A stretch of 64,000 bases of DNA from positions 5,146,001-5,210,000 of the forward strand of contig OZ017766.1 of NCBI GenBank assembly GCA_963969345.1. Direction: 5' to 3'. Positions 10,294-22,088 of this stretch are shown here, one piece after another. The first letter of the stretch is position 1; the number at the start of each line of letters is the position of its first letter. A program made the translations under genes and the position numbers. Below the pieces are notes generated by a model. The model saw only the letters and a program-made list of their open reading frames with translations, made no database searches and was not told the DNA's origin. Origin of the DNA: Turbatrix aceti. Lineage: Eukaryota; Nematoda; Chromadorea; Rhabditida; Panagrolaimidae.

Positions 10294-10882
10294 CTGTACA
10301 TTGTATAATTGTTTTATAATTATCGTATGTTTTGCGTTGAATAAACTTGGAATAAAATATTGTCAACAGAGTAGTGCTACGGTGAAAAAGTTGTTGTCTC
10401 GTAATTTACTGGCACACAGATTTAGAATGCGGTCCTGTTAAGATTGTACAAAATATATCTCATTTGAAAAAAAACCTTCATAAACAATACAGTGTTTGAA
10501 AAAAAGTCATGTAAAAACTTTTCAGGGGGGTAATGAGATAAAAAAGGAAAAAAATTAGAATTCCCTACACAGATCATCTAATGTACGTAGTTCAGATATG
10601 TTAGTTAAGATTTATCTAGATTAGATTTTCATAATTCAGCTCCCATCAGTTGAATTTGCATTTGGATTTTTATAATTCAGCCATATTTGAAATTGACAAT
10701 ATTGTCTGTAACAAACTTGATATTTCCATCAAGACGATTCTATAGTGTTTTCCAAGATACCTTCTCAAACATGTATACACAGTTGAATGATAAACATTTA
10801 TGTTCAGAAACACGAAATATCACAGACAAATGCAGAATACATTAGAAAAAACCAAAACAATAGTATTGTACCACAAAACAAA
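10294..10882. other. Spacer between Cys-rich array and warthog gene
   Basis: AT-rich; no supported gene. It holds the 3' flanks of two converging genes. Confidence 0.4.
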
Positions 10883-12510
10883 TTACATTTTCTGCGGCAA
10901 AACAAGTCGCATAAGATTCACCAGAACACTGAATCCAGCAGGAAGTTCGACGATACCAGTGTCCGTGCCGGATGACCACATTCGAGCCCACAGAGAAGAT
11001 GAGTACCACTCCAAAGCATCGGCAAATGACTCCTGGAAGTACGGAGAATCGACGACGTTGTAGCAGCTGGCGAGGACGTCGTTGACGATTATGTTGCCTG
11101 TCGACGTCATCGGGGCGTAGATTCCGCGTTCGGTGACCTTTTCAATGGATTCGATGCGTCGTTCGACGAATGTTTCGGACTCGTCATCGTGAACAAAAAC
11201 ACAGTCATTTTCTGTGAGTTCTTCCGCGTAGACTTGGTCTCGCAAGGCTAGCGAGGTGAACACTGCAGAGTCGACGTCTAAAAACAGGGTACTGTAAAAA
11301 TTGTGAGACAAAAGAAAAACAGACTTTGACAGTTTCCACGGAAGATGTAATGCTTTCCGGTGAGTTTGATGACAGGTCCGTTGCTCACGGTGATTTTGTG
11401 GAACTCAGCAAAGGTTGAGGGACTGCGATGGAGCCATGATTCCACCTGAGCGAAGCTGGCGTCGTCGGCATTGGAAGCGAGTACCCAGTCCCCAACTTCT
11501 AGGTCATCCATTCTTTTAGAAGCCCCCGAAGAAAGAGTTACAACGGAATCAGCTGCAAAGCAGTAGAATCCCCCGCCACCCGACTGCACCGGATAGTAAT
11601 AAGAATTTGGATTGGCCGCCGGAACTGCAGCTTGAGCGTACTGTGGCTGAACCTGATGTGAAACGTAAAAGTGTTCGGGTTGTTGTTTGTAGGGAGCGAC
11701 TGCGTAATTATCGTTCGGTCCATAGTCACCAGTGGGGCCGTACTTATCATTTGAATCACTCGGCCCATATTTTTCATTCGGTCCATATTTTTCATTTGGT
11801 TGATACTTATTGCGCGGTTGAAACTTATTGATACTTATTACCCTACTGCGGGGAACAGGTGGGATATACTCATCGAAATCATCCGGCTCGTGGAATTCCT
11901 CCTCATACTCCGAAAATGGCAGCGTAGTTGTTTCTACAGTTTCTGTTGTAGTCACAATTTTTCGGGTTGACGCCTTTTCTTCTTTTTCGGCGTAAAGAAG
12001 TTGGATTGGATCTTCAATAAATCGACTGCGAACGGCGTATGCCTGTTTTTTGACAAAAACACTGGGATCCACAGTGTAGCGTCGAGTAGGACAGGTGAGA
12101 CGGTAGATTGAAACGTTGTACGAAAATCTTAAAATTCAAAATTCAAAAATCAAAAAACTTATACACTTCAAAAAAAGAACATACGATCCATCAGCAAAGT
12201 TGTGATACCGAACATCGTTGACGTAGTCAAAAACTTTTTTCTGGGAACTACCCCGACTGTTGGAATCCACAACGCCTCCAAGAACAATTTGACCGGGTCG
12301 GACGATGGCAACTCCGCGACTTTCGGATGCTTTTTCAAAATCCGATTCACTTCGGAAATCACAGGGCGGCTCAGCGCATTTGACTCTCGGTTGACCGGAT
12401 TCCATGACTTGGAAACTCACTGGCACTTCCGGACTTTGACAGTGTTCGAGAATTCCGTGCACAGAAGATGCAAGTGCACAGCAGACAAATGCAATAGCCA
12501 ACAAAGCCAT
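10883..12510 (-). CDS. wrt: Warthog-type hedgehog-related protein with Hint domain
   Basis: Three exons (12510-12167, 12127-about 11325, 11277-10883) give about 513 residues. The signal peptide MALLAIAFVCCALASSVHG is followed by a Cys-containing N-terminal domain consistent with the Wart domain (residues about 20-130). Then comes a variable linker with repeated KYGPNEKYGP-type motifs and a Hint (hog) module beginning CFAADSVVTLSSG, with LEVGDWVLA, the FAEFHKITV block and LTGKHYIF. Hint domains cleave the chain before the first Cys and can attach a lipid. The usual residue before that Cys is Gly; here it is Tyr (GGGGFYC). The protein would be secreted and act at epidermis or cuticle as in other nematodes (family knowledge). 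Intron 1 is only 39 nt with an AAG acceptor, and the intron 2 donor could be 6 nt upstream, so those joints are less sure. Confidence 0.85.
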
Positions 12511-13679
12511 GATCACAAGCGATCAACAAAATTGGTAAGACCAACGCTCTCGGCAAGGTATATATACCGCCGAGGAGCTTCGACGATATACAAGTTTTTT
12601 GGGTAACAAAATTTGAATTATTTTAATTTAAAATTGGACAAAAAAATTTTCAAACGAGACTTACTCGACATTTTGTGGGAAACAAAAATACGTGAAAACG
12701 GGATTCGTGTGATGTGATAACGCATCACACCTTATCCTTTGTTACGCGATATTTACGCGTACGTACACTGATACCACAGAACCCAATTAAATTTTTGATG
12801 TGTGCACGAAACTTGCAGTTTTGTTTTGTGAATTTTTAGTTTTTTTATGTGAAATCTGAAAATAGTTAGCAAAACTTGATTTCAAAAAAATTCTTGCATA
12901 CTATTATATCTGTTGCTATTTTTTGAACAACTTTGGGATTCAGAAGCATCGACATGTCAAAAAACTTTGATACAGTTAACATTTTTTATAAGAAAATCTT
13001 ACATGCAAGTTTTTATTCATTTTTGCACAAAAGTTTTTTTTACAATTTGGTAAAAAAAAATTTTCTTGTATTTATTTGTGAGATTTGTGTAAGTGTTTTT
13101 ATGAAACATTCGCGGATGATTTTTTTCAATTTATTAAAAAAAAATTTAAAAAACGATACTCGATATTTTTTTTGCCCAAAGATTGAAAAAAAATGTTGTT
13201 TTTACCCTTCACAGAACATAATGTAGTTTTCCCAGCGACCAACCACTGATAATCACCATCCTGACCTTATCACCGCAGTCCGAAGGTTCAAAAATCATTC
13301 AAAAGCACAATTCATGCACGTGTTTTTTTTGGTTCAGTCAGTGACAAACCAGGTAACATCGCTACAATGGGCATAGCTCCTGCGCGAATTAAATTAGACT
13401 ACAATTTGTGGTGTCTCCGTTTGCGGTTGGGTTGACACAGGTAGTAATCAATGGTGAAAACATGGACAATTTGAACTACAAAAATATACTTCAACATTCG
13501 CATTCGATTTTGCTCGGTTGGTGGCTGTCAAAGACTGATCGACGCGATCGCTTTTCTTCTCTTGCTTTTCGTTTGTCGACGACTATCACGCCATTTTTAG
13601 CAACTCTCTGTCTGAGTCTTCCGCGTTATCTTTTCACCTTTCCTCCTGACCAGTTGAATTTTCAGGAACCACAGCTGTC
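12511..13679. other. Divergent intergenic region
   Basis: AT-rich promoter region between the warthog gene and the ligase. It contains an orphan copy of the Cys-rich family upstream motif (12855-12910). No supported gene. Confidence 0.45.
12855..12910 (+). promoter_or_regulatory. Orphan copy of the Cys-rich family promoter motif
   Basis: TAGTTAGCAAAACTTGATTTC followed by a run of A and TATTATATC resembles the upstream element of Cys-rich gene 3. No signal-peptide frame or Cys-rich exon follows within the next kilobase, so it is either a relic or an unrelated AT-rich match. Confidence 0.35.
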
Positions 13680-15637
13680 ATGTCGATAATCTACAAATCC
13701 TCCTATCCAACAGTCGAGATCGCAGATGGGCCTTTTGGCCAACGCATACTCGATGCCCTCTGGCAAAATTCGATTGCTGATCCGAAGAAAAAAGCCCTAG
13801 TCAACGCTGAAAACTATGATGATGCGGTGACTTACCGGGATCTCTACCTGCAGAGTCTCTCTGTCGCGGCCTACCTGGATTCCCGACACTTTCGGCACGG
13901 AGATGTCATTTGTGCTGTTCTGCCAAATTGCTGGCAGTATGCACCGATTTTTATTGGCGGATGTCTTTTGGGTGGCGCTTTCAGTGGCGCCAGTGCTGCT
14001 TTTACTGAATGTGAGTTTCAGAAAAAATAAAAAAAAATACACCAATTACAAAAAAATTATTTTTCATAAAAATAAATGTTTTAACATTTTAATAAAAACA
14101 AATAATTAATATTTGTGTAAATAAAATAAAATTCAAAAAAATATTTTAAAAGATAAATGTTAATTTTCAACATTTATTTTTTCAAGTTTTATTTTTTTTA
14201 TAATTTTTAGTTTTTTGAATCAAAAAATTTACAAATATGTAAACAATAACAAAAAAATTTCAGACGAACTCCAGCGCCAATTCCTCGATTCAGGAGCTTC
14301 AGTCGTCGTTTGTTCCGAAGAAACTCTGACCAAAACTTTGCTTGCCGCCAGAAAATGTCCCCGTGTCGGATGTGTTATCATCGTCGAATTTGGTCCCCGA
14401 TCAATCGATCTTCCATTTGGCGTGGTGTCTTTCTCGGATGTCATCAACACTCCTCCACCCAAATCCCATCCCCAGAAGGATGTCGACATCAACCGGGATA
14501 TCCTGCTCCTACCGTACTCGTCTGGAACCACCGGATCTCCGAAAGGTGTCATGATAAATCACAAAAATCTTGGAACAATGCAGAATATTATTTCCTACTT
14601 CCGGGAAGACATTGTTGGTCCCGCGATCAGGGGAGATGATACCGAGCCTCCCAATGAAATGCTCATGCTGCCGTTTTATCACTGCTATGGTTTCGGCATA
14701 TTTTTGAACCTTTTGTTGCTCGGAGGCACCGGAGTTATCATGACCCATTTTCATGTCGATATTTTCTGTAAGACGATCGAGGTGTTCAAGCTACGGTCGG
14801 TTATGGTAGTTCCCCCCATCCTCGTCGTCCTCGCCAAGCACCCGGCTGTCTCAAAATACAATCTCTCTTCCTTGAAGCTCATCAACTCAGGTGCAGCGCC
14901 CGCAGGTAAGGATCTCTGCGATGAAGTCCGACAACGCCTGCCATCTGTCACCTACATTGCCCAGGGCTACGGTATGACCGAGGTCACCATGGCTGCTCAC
15001 CTGTCTGATCCGGCCAAGTATAAAATGGGGGCCGCCGGAAAACTCGCTCCTCTGACTGAAATGCGGATTGTCGATGTCGCTACCGGCAAAGATCTCCCAC
15101 CGAACCAGCCAGGTGAAGTCTTCGTCCGGTCACCCTGCGTCATGATGGGTTACCTCAACCGGCCACAGGCCACCGCAGAAACAATCGATGACGACGGATG
15201 GCTGCATACAGGTGACATCGGGTACGTCACCGACGACGAGTGGCTCGTGATCGTGGATCGACTCAAGGAATTAATCAAAGTCAAGGGCCTCCAGGTGCCC
15301 CCGGCTGAGCTTGAGGATATCCTGCTCACGCATCCGGGAATTCAGGATGTAGCTGTCATCGGAGTGCCGGACTCGTCTGCTGGGGAGTTGCCGAGGGCGT
15401 ATATCGTCAAGGCAAAGCCTCAACTCACTGCTGACGAAGTTCATGCGTTCATCAATGGTTGGTTTTTTTATTGAAAAAAAAATTGGTCGACTGATATCTG
15501 TGTTTTTAGAAAAAGTGGCGCCGTACAAGCAGCTCAAAGGCGGCATCGAATTTGTCAGTGCCATTCCGAAATCGCCGGCTGGAAAGATTCTTCGGCGCAT
15601 CATTAGCGATAAATATTTGTCTAAATCTAAGATTTAG
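13680..15637 (+). CDS. 4-coumarate-CoA ligase-like acyl-CoA synthetase
   Basis: Exons 13680-14010, 14264-15457 and 15510-15637 give 550 residues, the normal size for this ANL-family group. Adenylation motifs in order: [13 protein letters not shown] (phosphate-binding loop, about residue 200), YGMTE (about 345), [10 protein letters not shown] (about 430), [17 protein letters not shown] (hinge/A8, about 450) and [11 protein letters not shown] (catalytic Lys, about 530). It would activate a carboxylic acid as acyl-adenylate and form the CoA thioester. The chain ends in Ser-Lys-Ile, a plausible variant peroxisomal targeting signal (PTS1). A TTTTCAG acceptor lies just upstream of the ATG, suggesting trans-splicing or a 5' UTR intron. 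It converges on the zinc-finger gene. The acid substrate cannot be assigned; nematodes have many such paralogues. Confidence 0.92.
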
Positions 15638-15862
15638 AATTTGTTGTTTTTGTTCTCAGTTGGCATAAACATTTTGAGTTATACAAAAATTATTGACACA
15701 CATTCAGATTATTTTTTTAAAATCAAAATTGTGTTTGCATACGAGCACGAACGTTCGTCCATTCCTGACCGTAACCCAAATAATTTTCCAACCCAAAAAT
15801 CCAGGTGAATAGGATTTATTGAATTTACAAAAAAAATGAATGGGAAAAAATAAATTTTGTGA

Positions 15863-18258
15863 TCATGATACAAGCATTTCTGTTCTAAGTGCATTGACTA
15901 CGGTCGATGAAGGTGGCGATGATGAGGTTGAAGGCTGTAATTGTTGAATCTGAATGTGTCTTTGCTTTTGTTTGGAAATGGCACGTTTGAGAAGGTGTTT
16001 CTGAATGTGTGGTATGAGTCTCTGTTTGGCGCTGAATCCCTGTTCGCAGAAATTGCAGTGATAATGTTGGAGTTTCTTGAGTTTGCAAAACGGACGCCCA
16101 CAGCGTCGGGAATGCATGCCACCGCCAGAGCCTTCGTCCTCCGATTCGTGATCCTGTTTACGAAATTTTGTATAATGCTTCCGACTCATGGTTATGGTGG
16201 GAAGTGGGGTAGGCTGTATACTGCTTTGCAGGGGAAATGCTGGGGTCGGCTCCAAACTTGTTGTTGTCATGTCGTATGCATTTCTGTAAAAAAAATTTTT
16301 TTTTGTTTAAATTTTATCAGTCCAAATTTGGGGATTTTGGATATCCTACCCCCTAAACATTTTTCAAAATACAATGTACGTTGCCCCTGACTTTGCCCCA
16401 CGTAAAACAAAAAAAAAGGTTGCCACAGAAACAGCGATTGTATACTTTTGCGTTGTCTCCCATCAAAAAAAAAAGCCCAAACAAAACGCTGTTAGAGTGT
16501 CTCGTTACCCGAGGAACCATGACGCGACTCAGGATGCGATGGCAACTTTCATGATGGGGCACCGCTGCTATCGTCATAACTATGCATGTACACATAAAGT
16601 AAGACTTGTACATTTGCCATGCATTTTCAGGCAGGTGCATAAATCGTATAAAAGTGAAAAAAAATTGAAAAACGTTTTTTGAACAGAAAATTAGCCAGCA
16701 ATCTTTTTAAATTAAAAAAAATATCAATGGAAAAAAATTTGAATAACGTTATTTTATGTAAAAAAATACCAAAAACGGATAAAAAACAAATGGTAATTCA
16801 AAAATATAAATACTACAAAATTTGGGCTTTTCTCGTTTGCAAAAAAACAAATTAAATTTGCATAATTTAAGTTTTGTTACTACTGCATAAATTTTTTTGG
16901 CACGCACTCAGTTTTATTTGATAGGATTCCATGAGGCCAGAAAGTAATCCGACATATTATTCGACTTCTGTTTTTTTTCTGCTTGTAATGGATTTTTGAA
17001 AAAGCCTAACAATATTTTGCCAGTCTCTGGTTTGTTCGCAAGTTTTGCAATTTGGATTGTCATATGGAAAATTATTTAAAAAAATATGCGGTAAACAAAA
17101 AAATGCTTTGCACCCAAGAAATTCATTTTTTGGCAGAACTTTCATTTTTTTCGAAAATTTGATAAAAAAAATATTCTGTTGCCGAAAATGAAAAAAAAAA
17201 GATTCCTGGTGACAAGAGAATCATGAAACTTGCTTGAAATTGGCTTTCTCGCATGCTGCTTTCTTTGCAAGCTTACTATTTTTTGCCATCCTCCTCCTCT
17301 TCTTTTTTTTGTACATGTCCTAGCGGCACAACCACCATCCACTTTGACTACTACTACGTAGCACATTGAAAACGAAGTCTGCCTAAATTTCTTAGAACAA
17401 CCAGCAAAGAGAAAAGTATTACCACAAATGACCAAGGAAGGAGAGAAAAAAGCAGATACTACTACTGCGACAAGCGTCATACGCAAGCGGTTGTGAGAGC
17501 AAACGCCCTGGTATGTACAAAGAAATTTTTTTGGTGAATTCAAATTTTTTGTCTCCATTGGCGAACATCACCAAATTTGGTTAAGAAAAGGATGGAAATC
17601 TTTAAAAGTTCAAGGATCACGGAATGAAAAACTGAAATTTTTTAGCATTCAAAAGTGAGTACCAAATGATTGTTTGAAAATTGATTTTGGAAATGTTGGA
17701 AACACGAATAAAGTTTAAAATACTCAGATTTTTTTATATATTTTTTTACAAATAATATAACATTTGTAAAACACTAAAAATACTAAAAAAATTATGAATA
17801 CAAATTTCAAACGCAAAAAATATATTCCCATTTTTTAAAATTCGTCAGGTGTCAACAAAACCTACCCCAACTCCGCAACGAGCTCATTAACGGGCGTGGG
17901 CGTAAACGTTCCATTTGCCGGAAAAGCGACCGAAATGCCGGGCGTTTCCGAATCTGTGGCGCTGAGTATTGAATCGATGGAAAACGGAATTCTCCCGGGG
18001 GCTCCCTTGGACGAATACCTTTTCAGCCTCCGCGTCACACTCTGCGCGGGAGAAACTTTTTGTGACCACAATTTTGCGCAGATTCGATCGAGCTTTTTCA
18101 CTGACATCAGTGAAGAGCGTCCGTCGCGGGGAGACGACTCGGAGTCGTCGAAGTCGTCAGACGCGGCTGAAAAGGATTCGCGAACAATTATAAATTATTT
18201 TTTGTTCACTCTTCGCGCTGCTCGCTGTCGAGAATGGTGAATAGTGGCAATGGTACAT
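15863..18258 (-). CDS. Short zinc-finger protein with Castor/CASZ1-like finger and EH1-like motif
   Basis: Exons 18258-18210, 18166-17866 and 16283-15863 join with matching phases to give 240 residues. Exon 2 carries [10 protein letters not shown], which fits the EH1 (Groucho-binding repressor) consensus. Exon 3 carries [19 protein letters not shown] followed by the rest of a C2H2 finger (Cys-x2-Cys-x12-His-x3-His), ending HIQKH. The [13 protein letters not shown] lead-in resembles Castor/CASZ1 zinc fingers, from memory of that family. The C-terminus is Gln/Ser-rich. It is probably a nuclear repressor. The link across the 1.58-kb intron rests on phase (GG plus A) and splice sites (GGTAGGT, TTTACAG); exon 1 (16 codons) is the weakest part. 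If the link is wrong, exons 2 and 3 belong to different genes. Confidence 0.65.
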
Positions 18259-19484
18259 AAGTAAAGTAATGCATATCTAAACCAATCTCCCTCCAGTCTT
18301 TGACTGGGAAAAAAAAATAATTCTACGCTTCTCTCTTCCTGGCATCAAACTCGATGCCACCATTCCTCCAACAAGCAACCAGGCCAGCGGTTAAGCTAAC
18401 GACAATGACGAGTGAGTCCTCCTGACTGCTGCCAGAACCACAACCAGGGCCAGGACCAGGACCAGGGCCAGGGCCACGGACAGGGCGGATGTAGTCAAAA
18501 AGCCTTGAAGGGGGGAACCACGTTACTACACTCACTCTCCGCGCTCCTCCTCTCCTCGGCAGCTCTTCCATGCACACGGCAAGGACACAAAACAACCTCC
18601 TCTTTGTTTGCCAACAATAGTCGACCCTCGGACCAGGCCTCGCCTCACTCTCCCGCAACCGACGACCAAACCAGGCCTCGTGCATAGATATATGTACCGA
18701 CGACCGATGCAAGCGTTAACCGAAATAAAGAGACAGGAAGTCGCCGAGAAACACCATTTCATAAAAATGCTTGAGGGCTAACGCAAAGTCATCTAACGGT
18801 TTTTTCCTTTTCTTTTTTTTCTTCTTCGACTTTATTTTCAGTGACTGAAAAAAATGCACGTAATGAAGAGAAAAGGTTTCAGTGGACGATAAAAAAAATG
18901 TTGCGTGATTCAATATGCAACAGCATTTCCTTCAAAAATGAATGTTTGAAGGGGTTGAGAACTTTAGGAATAAACAAAATTCACAAATTTTTTTTTTAAA
19001 ATGTTCATAAATAGAAAATTTGTTTATAAAATATCGAAAAAATATGGTAAAGTGAATAATAAATATGAAGCTTAACAATTTTATAAATGAAATTAAACAG
19101 ACAAAAATTAGAAAAAAGTTAAACACGAATAACACAAATTTCAAAATTTTTATTATTCGTGTTCAAAAAATGCATACAAAAAATTTGATAACTCAACGTT
19201 AACGTTTACATTTTAAAAAACCTGCAAACAAAAAAATGTAACTTTTTGGATGTTACCAAAAGTAATAATAGTAAAAAATGTTATTCACAAAAATCTGACC
19301 ATTTTTTTATTTTAAAATTGAAAATAACTAAATCCTTGGCAAAACGTCCCAAAAAAATCAAGTTTTGTGGCTCGCAAAAGAACTTTGCTGTGATCTTACG
19401 CATTTTCCGTTGCCTTCAGAATCCTGCTATTTGTGTACGTGTCAACCAGTATCGTACATCACCTGCTCACGGATTCCGTATGCG
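18259..19484. other. Divergent upstream region with CCAGGR tandem repeat
   Basis: Spacer between the zinc-finger gene and mS38. It contains about eight tandem CCAGGR hexamers at 18435-18485 and a GC-richer stretch at 18520-18690. The minus-strand frame across 18323-18712 has no family features and I do not call it. Confidence 0.4.
18435..18485. repeat. CCAGGR hexamer tandem repeat
   Basis: Repeated CCAGGG/CCAGGA units about 180 bp upstream of the zinc-finger start codon. Confidence 0.75.
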
Positions 19485-20683
19485 ATGCATCGCGGAATCC
19501 AGTCATTTGCCCGTCTTGCGGCTTCGCTGCCTGTGACTGAGCTGCTCGGTAGGGTTTTTTTGTATTTCGATGGTGTTTTCACATAAATATTACCTTTCAG
19601 CCACGACCACCCCCGTCACCCAGCAACCACTGTACAACCCTCAGATTCGACAGATTCCGCCTTCTTCGGGTGGCCTAAAACAGCGCATCGTGCTGCCGAG
19701 CGCCGATCGACCTATCAAAGTCTACTCCTTCCCGACACCCGAAAAAGTCGTCGTCGAAGCTCCGTCGATCATCAGCCAGATTTTTGAAAAAGTCGATCCG
19801 CTGTCCGATGTCGTAGGTTTTTTAGTCTGTTTTTTTTTTTTCAAATAAAAGCGTTGCAGGACCCAAAAGTTGATCCCCAATCGACGGTTGTGCCGATGAT
19901 CGCTGGCCCGCGGATGCTGACAATTCGTCGCAAGAAAATGAAGAAGCACAAGAGGAGAAAGCGCTTCAATCGGGACTACTTCAAGTACCAGAAATACCAT
20001 CGGCAAAAGAAACTCAAGGCTGAGAAGGTTTTCCGCGCTCGTATGCACGATCTCATGCAGACTCTCGAGACTTTTGATCCCATGGACCATGTTAGGGATA
20101 CAATCAAGCGGTGAGTACCTAAAAAAAGGCTAAAATTGCAAAAATATCGTAATGCACAAATCAGTAACATTTTTTGCAAATATTTTGTTACGTCTTGTTA
20201 TTAGAATTTTATGAATAACATTTTTTGGGGATATTTTGTTACTTTTTTTTTATCAGATTTTTATGAATAACGTTTTTTTCGTATTTTTTGTTTCTTCTTG
20301 TTATCAGAATTTTATGAATAACGTTTTTTCTTTCTTTTTTTGTTACTTTTGGTGTTTTGCTAGTTTTACGATAGATCTATGTATTTTTTCGTTGTGAGAT
20401 TTTGTTTTTTTCAAATTTCCAACTTTTCAGCGCAAAACGCGAGTGGTCATCGAACTTGACGCCCTCCGGCAAGAAGAAGTACGTTCACTGGTCGGACCTC
20501 ATCACCCTCGAGGAACTCTATCACGTCGAGAACGACGACTACATCGACAAGCGTGCCGGCCTCGCTGGCGAAGAGGATGCTCAGCGGATTGCCCAGCTCA
20601 GAAAGGACTACGCCCTGCGGTACTCCCGTCGACCGGCGGCTTCAGAGACTTTGGCCGCTGCTTCGGAGGAGAACAAGCAGTGA
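19485..20683 (+). CDS. Mitochondrial small-subunit ribosomal protein mS38 (AURKAIP1 homologue)
   Basis: Exons 19485-19548, 19601-19812, 19860-20110 and 20431-20683 give 259 residues. The N-terminus (MHRGIQSFARLAASLP) is basic and lacks acidic residues, as in a mitochondrial presequence. The diagnostic region is RRKKMKKHKRRKRFNRDYFKY-like sequence in exon 3 (about residue 115), the Lys/Arg-rich KMKKHK core of the mS38/AURKAIP1 family (described in 19-residue terms here). The C-terminal exon (REWSSNLTPSGKKKYVHW...) is longer than in the human protein. It acts in the mitochondrial ribosomal small subunit. The start could be an upstream ATG in another frame, but that one terminates after 18 codons. 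It converges on the gene ending at 20777, with 93 bp between. Confidence 0.8.
20155..20350. repeat. Dispersed GTTAC/ATAACG repeat array (mS38 intron 3)
   Basis: Repeats of TTTTGTTAC...CAGAATTTTATGAATAACG. This is the reverse orientation of the AATGTTACT/AGTAACATT hairpin unit seen across the window. Confidence 0.6.
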
Positions 20684-20776
20684 CATCTGTCCCGTGTTAG
20701 TTGTTTTTGTTTTTTTTTATTTCATTTTATGCATCGTTATCAATAAAAAAAAGTGTTAGAAGAACAGGAACAGCAG

Positions 20777-21280
20777 TCATGACGAGGCCAGGTCGTCATC
20801 GACGGAGGCGTTTTCCTGGCTGAGCTCGGCTGCGACCTGCTGACCGAGTTCGTCTTCCGCGAGCTTGAGTTCTTCGCGGAGCTGTTCGACGTAGGATGCG
20901 AGATTCTGCTGATCGCGTTGGCGCTTGCACTCGAGTTTGCATTCGTCGTAGGGAGTCAGGATTTTGGGAGCCTTCGGACGGCGGATTTTGTGGCGCTGCT
21001 GTTGCTGGGTATTGACCGGCACGGGAATCTCGACGATGATTTCTTCTTCTTCTTGGATGACTTCCGGCTCTTTGACGGCTTCGACGCGTTGTTCACTGCA
21101 ATTTTTTTTTGATTTTTATCTTGGACCAACTTTTTTAATAAAATTAATAAAAATAGCTTACGGTTCCTCGACGCGAACGTGAAGCTGCTTTGGCTTTTTT
21201 GCCTCGGCACCACCAGCGGCCAAGAGACAGACGAGAGCTGCAAAACATAACACAACCGTTGCGGACTTCATTGTTGACAT
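20777..21280 (-). CDS. Small secreted or ER protein of unknown function
   Basis: Two exons (21280-21162, 21095-20777) join with phase 2 to give 145 residues, or 142 if the second Met is used. The signal peptide MKSATVVLCFAALVCLLAAGGAEA is clear. The mature part is charged: an acidic stretch with about five Glu (VIQEEEEIIVEIP), a Gln run, basic RHKIRRPKAPK, then ECKLECKRQRDQQ with two Cys and a helical, coiled-coil-like tail (VEQLREELKLAEDELGQQ). No domain recognised. Only two Cys are seen, so one disulphide is possible. It converges on the mS38 gene. Confidence 0.7.
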
Positions 21281-22088
21281 CCAAGTGGGGTAGGGTAAAT
21301 GATCACTTCTGAGGACTAGACACCGCTTGATAAAGGCGGCACCATCGTCTTCATCGTCGAACGTAAGCAATATTATAGGAGTGATAAAATTGATAAAACC
21401 AAATTGGGTAGCACATGACATTGCGTCACTGATGCTTGACGTCCTTTATTGCCCCGGACAAAGGTGATCTATAAAAAATATATGGAAGGGAAGACCGGAA
21501 AAATACATACATATAAATACGGGATTTTTTTATTTTTTGAGTTTGATAATCAATGAACTGTGAGATTTGGATCAGACGGATGATCCGTCGGATATCCGAT
21601 GGATCAGAAACGCCATCTGACGGATATCCGAGGTTTCGGATCGGATGATCCGAAGCATCGGATCACGGATCGAAACATCAGAATTTTTGGATGACGGATG
21701 AAATTCTACAAAAAATAGTACCAACTTGCCTCAAAGTTACGTTTTTCTACACAATTTTGAGTTTCGGAAATGTTCAATAACCCTAATTTAAAAAAAATGA
21801 AAAGAATTCAAAGTGGACTTTTATTTAAAAAAAAACGAGCGCGCCTTTATCCGAAACATCGGATTTCGAATCGGATCATCCGAATTTTCGGTTTTCGAAT
21901 CGGATTTTGGTGACCTAAAAACTGATATCCGAAATTAAATAGAAATTTTTGAAACTTTCCTAAAAATTTTTAATCCAGGTATCGAAAAAAACCCAACATC
22001 AACATTTATTGAATATTTATTTTAATAAAAATTATTATTACTGTGGTCACAAAAAATATGGGCACAACAAAATTTGGACAAAACCAAT
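21281..22088. other. Intergenic region with GGAT-rich island
   Basis: No gene. It holds a patch of overlapping GGAT/ATCC words (21568-21905; listed separately) and AT-rich sequence. Confidence 0.5.
21568..21905. repeat. Degenerate GGATNATCC-type simple repeat
   Basis: Many overlapping copies of GATCCG, CGGATATCCG, GGATGATCCG and TCGGAT occur on both strands, so the island is locally self-complementary. Not coding in any frame. Confidence 0.7.

Noticed and set aside
18323..18712. 129-codon minus-strand frame upstream of the zinc-finger gene
   Set aside because: Mostly translation of the CCAGGR repeat. I looked for a donor that would fit exon 2 phase; the only good one there has the wrong phase.
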